Below are positions 16,168 through 24,875 of a stretch of 52,542 bases of DNA, one piece after another; position 1 is the first letter of the stretch; every line of letters starts with the position of its first letter. The DNA comes from an uncultured bacterium (lineage in GTDB: Bacteria > Gemmatimonadota > Gemmatimonadetes > Longimicrobiales > RSA9), in contig CALBZE010000092.1 in the NCBI GenBank assembly GCA_937889645.1, forward strand, positions 1 through 52,542, in the 5' to 3' direction. A model generated the notes under the pieces. It saw nothing but the letters and a program-made list of their open reading frames with translations. It was not told the DNA's origin and made no database searches. A program made the position numbers and the translations under genes.

Positions 16168-17604
16168 ATGCATCTACGCGCTTGGTTGTGGGTGCTCGCG
16201 GCGGCGACGACGGCGGGGTGCGCGAGCGCGGCGTCGCAGACGACGTCGTCCGCGCCGTCGCCTCGCGCGGAGGCCGCGGGCACGGCCGAGAAGGCGTCGG
16301 TCTTCGCGGCCGACCCCTTCGCTTCGACCTACCAGCCTCTCCCGTCGCGGACCACGCTGATCCGCAACGCCACGATCCTGACCGCCGCCGGGCCGGTGCT
16401 GCACAACGCGTCGCTCCTCATGCGCGACGGCCGGATCGTCGAGGTCGGGACGAACGTCCAGGCACCGGCGGACGCGGTAGTGATCGACGCGACCGGGAAG
16501 TGGGTCACGCCGGGGGTCATCGACACCCACTCGCACCTGGGCGTCTACCCGGCGCCGGGCGTCGACGCGCTCGCCGACGGCAACGAGATGACGGCGCCGA
16601 ACACCGCGGAGGTCTGGGCCGAGCACTCGGTCTGGCCCCAGGACCCCCAGTTCGCCCTCGCCCTGGCCGGCGGCGTCACGACGATGCAGATCCTGCCGGG
16701 CTCGGCCAACCTGTTCGGCGGCCGGGGCGTGACGGTCAAGAACGTCCCCGCGCGCACCGTCCAGGAGATGAAGTTCCCCGGCGCGCCGCACGGGCTGAAG
16801 ATGGCGTGCGGCGAGAACCCGTCGCGGGTCTACGGCAGCCGCGGCCGGTCGCCGATGACGGGGATGGGGAACGTCGCCGGCTACCGCGAGGCGTGGATCC
16901 GCGCACAGCGGTACCGTGACGAGTGGAAGCGCTGGGCCGAGAACGGCGCGGACCCGGCGCGCATGCCGCAACGCAACCTGCAGCTCGAGACGCTGGCCGC
17001 CGTGCTCGAGGGCGAGATCCTGGTCCACAACCACTGCTACCGCGCCGACGAGTTGGCCGTCATGGTCGACCTGGCCAAGGAGTTCGGCTACCGCATCTCG
17101 TCGTTCCACCACGCGGTCGAGGCGTACAAGGTCCGCGACATCCTGGCGCGCGAGGGGATCTGCGCCAGCATGTGGGCCGACTGGTGGGGCTTCAAGATGG
17201 AGGCGTACGACGGTATCCTGGAGAACATCGCGCTCGTGCACGAGGCGGGCGGGTGCGCGATCGTCCACTCGGACGACGCGTCCGGGATCCAGCGCCTGAA
17301 CCAGGAGGCGGCCAAGGTGATCCGCGCGGCGAGAGAGGCCGGCATGGGGATCGACTACGAGGACGCGATCCGCTGGATTACGATCAACCCGGCGAAGGCG
17401 CTCGGGATCGCCGACCGGACCGGCTCGCTCGAGCCCGGGAAGATGGCCGACGTCGTGATCTGGTCGGGCGACCCGTTCAGCGTCTACACGCGGGCGGAGA
17501 AGGTCTTCATCGACGGCGCGCTGGTCTACGACCGCAACGATCCGCGCCTCCAGCCGAAGAGCGATTTCATGGTCGGGAACGAGCGGAAGGAGGTGGTGTC
17601 GTGA
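16168..17604 (+). CDS. Amidohydrolase lipoprotein (imidazolonepropionase/prolidase-like)
   Basis: A 478-residue member of the metal-dependent amidohydrolase superfamily, probably anchored outside the cytoplasmic membrane. The N-terminus has a signal sequence with a lipobox ending in TAGC at about residue 18. Metal ligands are visible: the HxH pair H121/H123 in VIDTHSHLG, histidines in VHNHCYRADE and SSFHHAVEAY, and the catalytic Asp region VHSDDASG. A C-terminal stretch, ALGIADRTGSLEPGKMADVV, is characteristic of the family. Substrate cannot be read from sequence; related secreted proteins act on cyclic amides or Xaa-Pro dipeptides. It overlaps the following gene by 4 bases, so the two are translationally coupled and likely work as a pair. 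Confidence 0.88.
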   Translation: MHLRAWLWVLAAATTAGCASAASQTTSSAPSPRAEAAGTAEKASVFAADPFASTYQPLPSRTTLIRNATILTAAGPVLHNASLLMRDGRIVEVGTNVQAPADAVVIDATGKWVTPGVIDTHSHLGVYPAPGVDALADGNEMTAPNTAEVWAEHSVWPQDPQFALALAGGVTTMQILPGSANLFGGRGVTVKNVPARTVQEMKFPGAPHGLKMACGENPSRVYGSRGRSPMTGMGNVAGYREAWIRAQRYRDEWKRWAENGADPARMPQRNLQLETLAAVLEGEILVHNHCYRADELAVMVDLAKEFGYRISSFHHAVEAYKVRDILAREGICASMWADWWGFKMEAYDGILENIALVHEAGGCAIVHSDDASGIQRLNQEAAKVIRAAREAGMGIDYEDAIRWITINPAKALGIADRTGSLEPGKMADVVIWSGDPFSVYTRAEKVFIDGALVYDRNDPRLQPKSDFMVGNERKEVVS

Positions 17605-18881
17605 AGCGCGCCGTCGCAGTGGCCTCGGTCGTAGCCCTGCTCGCGGGCGCGGGCACGGCCTCGGGCCAGACGATCGCCATCACGAACGCCCGCATCCACA
17701 CGATGGCGGGGCCAGTCATCGAGCGCGGTACCGTCGTCATCCGTGACGGCTACATCGCCGCCGTCGGCGCCGGCGTCGAGGTCCCGGCGGGCGCCCGCAT
17801 CATCGACGCGGCCGGCAAGGTCGTGACCCCCGGTTTCATCGATTCCGGCACCCAGCTCGGGCTTGTCGAGGTCGGCGCGGTGCAGGGGACGGTCGATTCG
17901 CGCGTCAGGGACGATCGCATCACCGCCGCGTTCAACCCGGCCGACGGGCTGGACCCGCAGTCTTCACCCGTGGCCGTGACGCGGGCGGAGGGGATCACGC
18001 GCGCCATCGTCGCTCCGTCGCCGGGCGCTTCGCTCATCGCCGGGCAGGCCGTGCTCGTCGACCTCGGCGCCGAGACGCCGATGGAGATGGTGCGCAAGAG
18101 CCCGGCCGGAATGGTGGCCGTGCTCGGCGAGCGCGGCTCGCAGCTCTCCGGCGGCGCGCGCGCGGCCGCGATCCTGCGCCTGCGCGAGGTCTTCGAGGAC
18201 GTGCGGGACTACATGGTGAACCGCCGCGCCTTCGAGACGGCGAGCCGGCGCGAATACTCGCTCAGCCGCCTCGACCTGGAGGCGCTCGTCCCCGTCGCCC
18301 GGGGCGAGGTGCCGCTGATCCTCGAGGTCCATCGCTCGAGCGACATCCTCGTCGCGCTCGGGCTCGCCAAGGAGCTCAGGGTCCGCCTCGTCCTCGCGGG
18401 CGTGACGGAAGGGTGGATGGTCGCCGACGAGATCGCCGCGGCCGGCGTCCCCGTCGTCATCAACCCGCTCGTGAACCTGCCGAACAGCTTCCAGGAGCTC
18501 GGCGCGACGCTCGAGAACGCGGCCCGGCTCCACGCGGCGGGCGTGACTGTCGCGTTCGCGAGCTTCGATGCGCACAATTCGCGCAACCTGAAGCAGGCCG
18601 CGGGGAACGCCGTCGCCTACGGCATGCCGCACGACGCGGCGCTGCGCGCCATCACCGTCGATGCGGCACGGGTCTGGGGCGTCGACGACCGCTACGGCAC
18701 GATCGAGGTCGGCAAGGAAGCCGACGTCGTCGTCTGGTCCGGCGACCCGCTCGAGCTCACCACCTCGGTCGAGCACGTCATCATCCGCGGGCGGGAGGTG
18801 TCCACGGACAACCGCCAGAAGCGTCTCTTCGAGCGTTACCGCCACATCGGCGGCCCGATGCCGACGGCGTACTCGAACTGA
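17601..18881 (+). CDS. Amidohydrolase-like protein lacking the HxH metal motif
   Basis: The 426-residue protein starts at a GTG that overlaps the upstream stop (GTGA) and has a cleavable-looking signal sequence ending ASGQT at about residue 23. The fold signatures of the upstream partner recur: TNARIHTMAGPVIERGTVVIRDGYI, VVTPGFID, WGVDDRYGTIEVGKEADVVVWSGDP. However, the position of the first metal-binding pair reads D-S-G-T-Q-L-G (G83 and Q85) instead of D-x-H-x-H, and the later barrel-strand histidines are mostly missing (LEVHRSSD and FASFDAHNSRN keep single ones). I infer a catalytically reduced partner, perhaps a subunit or regulator of the upstream enzyme. The frame is intact, so this is a stable form rather than a decaying gene. 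Confidence 0.85.
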   Translation: MKRAVAVASVVALLAGAGTASGQTIAITNARIHTMAGPVIERGTVVIRDGYIAAVGAGVEVPAGARIIDAAGKVVTPGFIDSGTQLGLVEVGAVQGTVDSRVRDDRITAAFNPADGLDPQSSPVAVTRAEGITRAIVAPSPGASLIAGQAVLVDLGAETPMEMVRKSPAGMVAVLGERGSQLSGGARAAAILRLREVFEDVRDYMVNRRAFETASRREYSLSRLDLEALVPVARGEVPLILEVHRSSDILVALGLAKELRVRLVLAGVTEGWMVADEIAAAGVPVVINPLVNLPNSFQELGATLENAARLHAAGVTVAFASFDAHNSRNLKQAAGNAVAYGMPHDAALRAITVDAARVWGVDDRYGTIEVGKEADVVVWSGDPLELTTSVEHVIIRGREVSTDNRQKRLFERYRHIGGPMPTAYSN

Positions 18882-19081
18882 CGGCGCCGCGCACGGCTGG
18901 ATCGGGGACGGGGCGCCCGTTTCAGGGCTCGCGGCGCACCCGTCCCCATCCTGCGCCGGGGCCGGGATCGGCCCGGAAGAGTTGATTTTCGAGGCACTCC
19001 CCCCTCGGTAGGGGGTATCACGGATGTCTCCTCTCCGAGGGGAAGATTTCGCGAAATTCCTCCGAACCAGGAACACGCTCG

Positions 19082-21682
19082 ATGTCCACGCCCGATCAGC
19101 GAGAAGAGAAGATCCTGCCGCGTCTAATCGAGGACGAGATCAGGGAATCCTTCCTGAACTACTCGATGAGCGTGATCGTGCAGCGGGCGCTGCCGGACGT
19201 GCGCGACGGGCTCAAGCCCGTGCACCGCCGCATCCTGTACGCCATGCACGAGCTGGGGCTCGGTCCGAACCGGCCCTACAAGAAGAGCGCGACCGTCGTC
19301 GGTGACGTGCTCGGCAAGTACCACCCGCACGGCGACATGGCCGTCTACGACTCGCTCGTGCGGATGGCCCAGGACTTCTCGATGCGCTATCCGCTGGTCG
19401 ATGGGCAGGGGAACTTCGGCTCGATCGACGGCGACAGCGCGGCCGCCTACCGCTACACCGAGGCGCGCCTCGCCCCGGCGGCCACCGAGCTGTTGGCCGA
19501 CATCGAGAAGGACACGGTCGACTTCACCGAGACCTTCGACGCCCAGCGCAAGGAGCCGGTGGTCCTCCCGGCCAAGCTGCCGAACCTGCTGGTCAACGGC
19601 AGCTCCGGGATCGCGGTCGGGATGGCGACGAACATCCCGCCGCACAACCTGCGCGAGGTCGTCGACGCGTGCATCCACATGATCGACCACCCGGACGCGG
19701 AGGTCCGGGACCTCATGCGCTTCATCAAGGGTCCGGACTTCCCGACCGGCGGTTTCGTCCACGGGCGAGACGGGATCCGGGAGGCGTACGAGACCGGCCG
19801 CGGCCGGATCGTCATGCGCGCCCGCGCCCACATCGAGGACGATGGTGCCAAGCCGCGCATCATCGTCACCGAGATCCCGTTCATGGTCAACAAGGCCCGG
19901 ATGATCGAGCAGATCGCGGAGCTCGTCCGGGAGAAGAAGATCACGGACATCACCGACCTGCGTGACGAGTCCGACCGCGACGGGATCCGCGTGGTGATCG
20001 AGCTGAAGCGGGACGCGATCCCGCAGATCGTGCTCAATCAGCTCTACAAGCACACGCAGATGCAGTCGACCTTCGGCGTGATCCTGCTGGCGCTCGTGCC
20101 GGGCGAGAAGCTGGGCGAAGGGCGGGGCGGGATCCCGAAGGTGCTGAACCTGAAGGAGCTGATCCAGTACTTCATCGACCACCGGCACGACGTCGTCGTC
20201 CGGCGGACGGAGCACGACCTGGCCGAGGCGCTCGAGCGCGAGCACATCCTCGAAGGGCTCAAGATCGCGGTCGACAACATCGACGAGGTCGTCGAGCTGA
20301 TCAAGACCTCGCCGGACACGGACACGGCGAGCACGCGGCTCCAGGAGCGCTTCGGGCTCTCCGAGCGGCAGGCGAAGGCGATCCTCGACATGCGCCTCGC
20401 GCGGCTGACCGGGCTCGAGATCGAGAAGCTGGAGAACGAGCTGGCCGAGGTCCGCGCCCTGATCGCCGAGCTGCGCTCGATCCTCGATAGCCGCGAGAAG
20501 CGCTTCGAGATCATCAAGGAGGAGCTGCGCGAGGTCTCCCGGGCGTACGGCGACGAGCGGCGCACCGAGATCGTCGGCGACAGCACCGACCTCACGATCG
20601 AGGACCTGATCCCCGACGAGGAGATGGTCATCACCGTCTCCCACGCCGGCTACATCAAGCGCCTGCCGGTCGACACGTACCGCGCGCAGCGCCGCGGCGG
20701 GCGCGGCCTCATCGGGATGGAGACGAAGGAGGAGGACTGGGTCGAGCACCTCTTCACCGCCCGGACCCACGACTACCTCATGTTCTTCACGCGCCAGGGG
20801 CACTGCTACTGGCTCAAGGTGCACGACATCCCGCAGGCCGGGCGTGCGGCGCGAGGCAAGCCGATCGTGAACCTGCTGCGCCTGCGCGAGGACGAGCAGA
20901 TCGCCGCGCTCGTCCCGGTGCGCGAGTTCAGTCCGGACAAGTTCCTCATGTTCGCGACCCGGCGCGGGATCGTGAAGAAGACCGCGCTGAGCGCGTACTC
21001 CAACGTGCGCGTCGTCGGCATCAACGCGATCAACATCGAGGAGGGCGATGAGCTGATCGACGTCCAGATCACCGACGGCGACGACGAGATCATCCTGGCG
21101 ACGCACGAGGGGATGGCGATCCGGTTCCACGAGTCGAACGTCCGGGAGATGGGGCGCGCGACGACCGGCGTGCGGGGGATCTCGCTCGCGGAGGGCGACC
21201 GCGTGATCGGGATGGTCGTCGTCCGCAAGAGCACCGCGGAGGACGCCACGCTCCTCGTCGTGAGCGAGAACGGCGCCGGTAAGCGCAGCCGCATCGAGGA
21301 CTACCGGCTCCAGAACCGGGGCGGGAAGGGCGTCATCAACTTCCGGATCACCGAGAAGACCGGGAAGGTCATCGCCATCAAGGAGGTCCTCCCGGACGAC
21401 GAGCTGATGCTGATCACCCGCAACGGCGTCGTGAACCGCCAGGCCGTCCGGGAGATCCGCGTGATCGGCCGGGCCACGCAGGGCGTCCGCCTCATGACCC
21501 TCGGCGAGGGCGACACGGTCGTCGACGTCGCGCGGCTGGTGCCCGAGGACGGCAACGGGAACGGGCAGGCGAACGGCGGGAACGGCGAGACCGGCGGGGC
21601 CGCCGCCAACGACACGGCGGCGGAGACCGACCTCGCGCCCGCCGGCGGCGCGCCCTCCCTCGAAGAGGAGATCGGAGGATGA
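19082..21682 (+). CDS. gyrA: DNA gyrase subunit A
   Basis: The breakage-reunion subunit of gyrase, 866 residues. The catalytic tyrosine is Y125 (RYTEARL). The quinolone-determining region is GKYHPHGDMAVYDSLVRMAQ, with Met at residue 86 where E. coli has Ser83, while the Asp equivalent to D87 is kept (D90). The GyrA box needed for DNA wrapping is present as QRRGGRG (536-542), which separates it from ParC, and six beta-pinwheel blades follow. The C-terminus ends in a low-complexity Gly/Asn/Ala/Glu tail (about 820-866). No gyrB is in the window. The stop overlaps the next start (ATGA), so threonine dehydratase is translated from the same message. Confidence 0.97.
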   Translation: MSTPDQREEKILPRLIEDEIRESFLNYSMSVIVQRALPDVRDGLKPVHRRILYAMHELGLGPNRPYKKSATVVGDVLGKYHPHGDMAVYDSLVRMAQDFSMRYPLVDGQGNFGSIDGDSAAAYRYTEARLAPAATELLADIEKDTVDFTETFDAQRKEPVVLPAKLPNLLVNGSSGIAVGMATNIPPHNLREVVDACIHMIDHPDAEVRDLMRFIKGPDFPTGGFVHGRDGIREAYETGRGRIVMRARAHIEDDGAKPRIIVTEIPFMVNKARMIEQIAELVREKKITDITDLRDESDRDGIRVVIELKRDAIPQIVLNQLYKHTQMQSTFGVILLALVPGEKLGEGRGGIPKVLNLKELIQYFIDHRHDVVVRRTEHDLAEALEREHILEGLKIAVDNIDEVVELIKTSPDTDTASTRLQERFGLSERQAKAILDMRLARLTGLEIEKLENELAEVRALIAELRSILDSREKRFEIIKEELREVSRAYGDERRTEIVGDSTDLTIEDLIPDEEMVITVSHAGYIKRLPVDTYRAQRRGGRGLIGMETKEEDWVEHLFTARTHDYLMFFTRQGHCYWLKVHDIPQAGRAARGKPIVNLLRLREDEQIAALVPVREFSPDKFLMFATRRGIVKKTALSAYSNVRVVGINAINIEEGDELIDVQITDGDDEIILATHEGMAIRFHESNVREMGRATTGVRGISLAEGDRVIGMVVVRKSTAEDATLLVVSENGAGKRSRIEDYRLQNRGGKGVINFRITEKTGKVIAIKEVLPDDELMLITRNGVVNRQAVREIRVIGRATQGVRLMTLGEGDTVVDVARLVPEDGNGNGQANGGNGETGGAAANDTAAETDLAPAGGAPSLEEEIGG

Positions 21683-22644
21683 GCCCGCTCGTCCAGCCGG
21701 ACTCGATCCGCGACGCCGCGCAGCTCATGCGCGGCGTCGCCGTGCGCACGCCGCTCCTCCCCGCCTACTGGATCTCCGAGGCGACCGGCGCCGAGGTGCG
21801 GCTCAAGTGCGAGAACTTCCAACCGATCGGCGCCTTCAAGATCCGCGGCGCCTTCACGATGGTCGCGCGGCTGCCGGAAGACGCCCGCCGCCGCGGCGTC
21901 ATCACCTACTCCTCCGGGAACCACGGCCAGGCCGTCGCGTTCGCGGCACGGCATTTCGGCGTCCCCGCCGTCGTCGTTATGCCGGCCAACGCGCCGGAGA
22001 TCAAGCGCGAGGGCGCGCGCCGGCTCGGCGCCGAGGTGGTCCTCGAGGGGACGACGTCGCTCGAACGGCAGCAGCGCGCCGAGGCGATCGCCGCCGAGCG
22101 CGGGCTCGTCGTCATCCCGCCCTTCGACCACCCTGACATCATCGCGGGGCAGGGGACCGTCGGGCTCGAGATCGCCGAGGACTGGCCCGACGTCGACGCC
22201 GTGCTCGTCCCCGTCGGCGGCGGCGGGCTCGTCTCCGGGATCGCCGCGTGGATCAAGCACCACCGGCCCGAGTGCCGCGTCATCGGCGTCGAACCCGTCG
22301 GCGCCGACGCCATGCGCCGCTCCCTCGACGCCGGCGAGCCCGTCACCATCGAGAGCAGGCCCAGCATCGCCGATGGCCTGCTCCCCGTCCGACCGGGCGA
22401 CCTCACGTTCGCCCACACCCGCGCGCTGGTCGACGACGTCGTGACCGTCTCGGACGACGCGATCGCCGAGGCCACGCGCGGCCTCATCACCCGCTCGCGG
22501 CTCTACGTCGAGTTCTCGGGCGCCGCCACGGCCGCCGCGCTCCTCTCCGGCGCGTGGCGCGGTGACGCGCGCCGCATCGCGCTCGTCGTGTCGGGCGGCA
22601 ACCTGGACGCGGGGCGCGCGGGCGCGCTCCTGGGCGGGGCATGA
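21679..22644 (+). CDS. Threonine/serine dehydratase (PLP-dependent)
   Basis: Converts threonine to 2-oxobutyrate, or serine to pyruvate, with ammonia release. The PLP lysine lies in PIGAFKIRGAF (residues 50-60). The substrate loop is YSSGNHGQAVA and the phosphate-binding Gly loop is VPVGGGGLVSG. At 321 residues it lacks the C-terminal ACT regulatory domain of biosynthetic IlvA, so it resembles the TdcB/serine-racemase group and probably is not feedback-inhibited by isoleucine. It is coupled to gyrA by a 4-base overlap, with a ribosome site (GGAGG) inside the gyrA tail. Confidence 0.92.
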   Translation: MSPLVQPDSIRDAAQLMRGVAVRTPLLPAYWISEATGAEVRLKCENFQPIGAFKIRGAFTMVARLPEDARRRGVITYSSGNHGQAVAFAARHFGVPAVVVMPANAPEIKREGARRLGAEVVLEGTTSLERQQRAEAIAAERGLVVIPPFDHPDIIAGQGTVGLEIAEDWPDVDAVLVPVGGGGLVSGIAAWIKHHRPECRVIGVEPVGADAMRRSLDAGEPVTIESRPSIADGLLPVRPGDLTFAHTRALVDDVVTVSDDAIAEATRGLITRSRLYVEFSGAATAAALLSGAWRGDARRIALVVSGGNLDAGRAGALLGGA

Positions 22645-22765
22645 CGGGGCCACCGTGTGGCGGCCATGCCACGCGCGGGCGGGAGGTTGTCGGGAATAAG
22701 ATGCAGTAGACCGGCATTCTGGTCCCCAGCGGGATGGCGTTGCTCTTGCATAATGGGGTTGTCCC

Positions 22766-23167
22766 ATGACGCGTACCGTTGAAGAGGCCACGATCTTCGT
22801 CGTCGACGACGACCCCGCACTGCTGCGCGGGCTGGACATCGCGCTGCAGGGGCGGGGTTATGCCGTTCGCACCGCGCCGAGCGGCCCGGAGTTCCTGGAG
22901 ATGTTGGAATCCGAGTCGCCGGACCTGGTGGTGATGGACGTGATGATGCCCGGGATGTCGGGGCTGGACGTCCTGAGCCGGCTGCGAGCGGACGAGAGGT
23001 GGGCGGAGCTGCCGGTGATGATGGTGACGGCGTATCCACACGCGGACGTGAGCGAGGCCGCGAAGCGTGGCGGCGCCGGTGACGTGGTGCCGAAGCCGTT
23101 CCGCCTGGAGGAGTTGTTGGAGCGGATCGAGCAGCGGCTGGGACGTCGGGGCGAGGCGGAGGAATAG
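22766..23167 (+). CDS. Stand-alone response-regulator receiver domain
   Basis: The 133 residues form one CheY-like receiver and nothing else. The acidic pocket is D14-D16, the phosphorylation site D58 (LVVMDVMMPG), the switch threonine T88 (MMVTAYPH) and the conserved lysine K110 (VPKPF). With no output domain it must act by protein contact, in chemotaxis-like, phosphorelay or polarity signalling. No histidine kinase lies nearby. A CATAAT hexamer ends only 10 bases before the start codon and there is no strong Shine-Dalgarno, so a very short or absent leader is possible. It ends before a strong bidirectional terminator. Confidence 0.92.
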   Translation: MTRTVEEATIFVVDDDPALLRGLDIALQGRGYAVRTAPSGPEFLEMLESESPDLVVMDVMMPGMSGLDVLSRLRADERWAELPVMMVTAYPHADVSEAAKRGGAGDVVPKPFRLEELLERIEQRLGRRGEAEE

Positions 23168-23195
23168 GGGCCGCCGGGGCCGCGGAGGGCTCGAG

Positions 23196-23231
23196 GAGAG
23201 GGGCGCATCGGCTTGCCGATGCGCCCCTCTC
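23196..23231. terminator. Perfect 16-bp bidirectional terminator
   Basis: GAGAGGGGCGCATCGG (23196-23211) pairs without mismatch with 23216-23231 around a CTTG loop, followed on the plus strand by GCATTT. It lies between the convergent receiver gene and the hypothetical gene, stopping transcription from both. Confidence 0.85.
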
Positions 23232-23235
23232 GCAT

Positions 23236-23628
23236 TTAGCTTTGATCGTCTCCGAGGAGGTCTCGCAGCCGACTCGTGCACTCTTCGATGATCGGCTCAC
23301 GTTCCCGGTGGGTCCGCTCGTAGTCGAGGATGGCGCGGAGCTGGTCGGGTTCCGGGTCGGCTTCGTCGATCCAGGCGAGGACGTCGTCGGTCCGGAGTCC
23401 GTCGTAACCGAGGATCGGTTCCGGGCCGGGGGTGTTCCGGCCGGGGATGCGGTCCGGGTCGTCGGCGAGGTGGCGTGGCAGTCCTGCTTGGCGGCGGGAC
23501 GCGGCGGCCTCGCCGCCGATGGTGACGTCGGCGCCGGCCGGGGATGGCGGCATGTCGGGTGGGGCGGCGTCGTAGTATTCGAAGTCCGGGTCCCGTTCTT
23601 CCGGTGCGAATTCGCTTCGATCGGTCAT
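23236..23628 (-). CDS. Hypothetical acidic protein
   Basis: No family recognised. The 130-residue protein is acidic and soluble. The N-terminal 75 residues are Pro/Asp/Glu-rich and look disordered. The C-terminal 55 residues (from GYDGLRTDDVLAWIDEADPEPDQLRAIL onward) look like a helical domain that includes DYERTHREREPIIEECTSRLRDLL. The start at MTDRSEF is chosen because residues before it are Pro/Arg-rich and lack coding character. It converges on the receiver gene across a strong shared terminator. The C-terminal half may be a small protein-interaction domain, but that is only inference. Confidence 0.6.
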   Translation of the reverse strand: MTDRSEFAPEERDPDFEYYDAAPPDMPPSPAGADVTIGGEAAASRRQAGLPRHLADDPDRIPGRNTPGPEPILGYDGLRTDDVLAWIDEADPEPDQLRAILDYERTHREREPIIEECTSRLRDLLGDDQS

Positions 23629-23715
23629 GGCCGGTCTCCGGGGTCCGCAGCGGGGTTCGGGTGGTCGTGGGCGCAAGGTTCGCGCCGCGGCGGGTCATGA
23701 ATCTTGGAGGACCAG

Positions 23716-24840
23716 ATGAGGATGCGTTCGTTCGTGCCATTGCTGTTGGTCGTTGCCGGCGCTTGCGGGTCGGCGCCCCGTGAGGTTGCCGCGCCGGCTC
23801 CGGTGGCTCCGCAGCCGACGCGGCTGATCCTGTTCATCGGGGACGGGGTGGGCGTGAGCTACTGGACGGCAGCCCGGTTCGCGTCGGACACGCTCGCGGT
23901 GGAGGCGTTCCCGGTCATCGGCCTGGTCGACACCCGGAGCGCTTCGCACAAGGTGACGGACAGCGCGGCGGGCGCGACCGTGTACTCGACGGGCGTGCGC
24001 ACGTACAACGGCGCGATCGGCATGGGTCCGGACACGCTGCCGCGTCGGACGGTCCTGGAGGTCGCCGAGGAGCGTGGGCTGTCGACGGGGCTGGTGGCGA
24101 CGTCGACGGTGACGCACGCGACGCCGGGCTCCTTCGCCGCCCATGTCCTGCATCGCCGGATGGAGCCGGAGATCGCGCGGCAGATGGCGCAGCAGCCGAT
24201 CGAGGTGATCCTGGGCGGCGGCCGGCAGTTCTTCGACGGTAGCGCGAACGGCGCGAGCAACCTGCTCCCCGAGCTGAAGCGGCGGTACACCTACATCGAG
24301 ACGGCGGAGCAGCTGCGTTCGCTGCGGACGGACACGGTCGAGGCGCTGCTCGGCCTCTTCTCGCCGGAAGGGATGGCCCGCGCGATCGACGGCCGCACGC
24401 CGACGCTTGCCGAGATGACGCGGACGGCGCTGGAGATCCTGCATCGCAACCCGGCCGGGTTCTTCCTGATGGTCGAAGCGTCGCAGCCGGACTGGCGCGG
24501 CCACGCGAACGAGCCGCTCGAGACGGTCGTGGCCGAGATGCTCGACTACGACCGCGCGATCGCCGTCGCCCTCGAGTACCAGCGGCGCAATCCGGAGACG
24601 CTGATCGTGATCGTCGCGGACCACGAGACCGGCGGGCTGGCGATCGAGGGCGGCCCGGACGGCGAGCTGGTCGCCAAGTACACGACCGATTACCACACCG
24701 GGCAGATGATCCCGCTCTTCGCGAAGGGGCCGGGCGCCGAGCACTTCGGCGGCCTGATCCGCAACGATCGGGTCGGGCAGCTCCTCTTCGAGGTGATCCG
24801 GGGCGCGCTGCCGCGCGCGACCGCCGCGGCGACGCACTGA
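23716..24840 (+). CDS. Alkaline phosphatase family lipoprotein
   Basis: A 374-residue enzyme of the alkaline phosphatase superfamily that would release phosphate from monoesters outside the cytoplasm. The N-terminus is a lipoprotein signal with the lipid-anchored cysteine at about residue 17 (VVAGAC). Metal and nucleophile motifs are FIGDGVG (D43), TDSAAGATVYSTG with nucleophile S83, and the C-terminal VADHETGG and TDYHTGQMIP. The start ATG is 5 bases after GGAGG; a TTG 12 bases further up is less likely. It is shorter than E. coli PhoA, in keeping with lineages that lack extra surface loops. Three hydrolase genes follow closely in the same direction. Confidence 0.9.
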   Translation: MRMRSFVPLLLVVAGACGSAPREVAAPAPVAPQPTRLILFIGDGVGVSYWTAARFASDTLAVEAFPVIGLVDTRSASHKVTDSAAGATVYSTGVRTYNGAIGMGPDTLPRRTVLEVAEERGLSTGLVATSTVTHATPGSFAAHVLHRRMEPEIARQMAQQPIEVILGGGRQFFDGSANGASNLLPELKRRYTYIETAEQLRSLRTDTVEALLGLFSPEGMARAIDGRTPTLAEMTRTALEILHRNPAGFFLMVEASQPDWRGHANEPLETVVAEMLDYDRAIAVALEYQRRNPETLIVIVADHETGGLAIEGGPDGELVAKYTTDYHTGQMIPLFAKGPGAEHFGGLIRNDRVGQLLFEVIRGALPRATAAATH

Positions 24841-24875
24841 GCGGGACGGCACCGGTCTTGACGTGACGGGCGGTC

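Noticed and set aside
22750..22765. Leaderless transcript for the receiver-domain gene
   Set aside because: CATAAT ends 10 bases before the ATG, but no matching -35 is found at the right distance, so I did not list it as a promoter.
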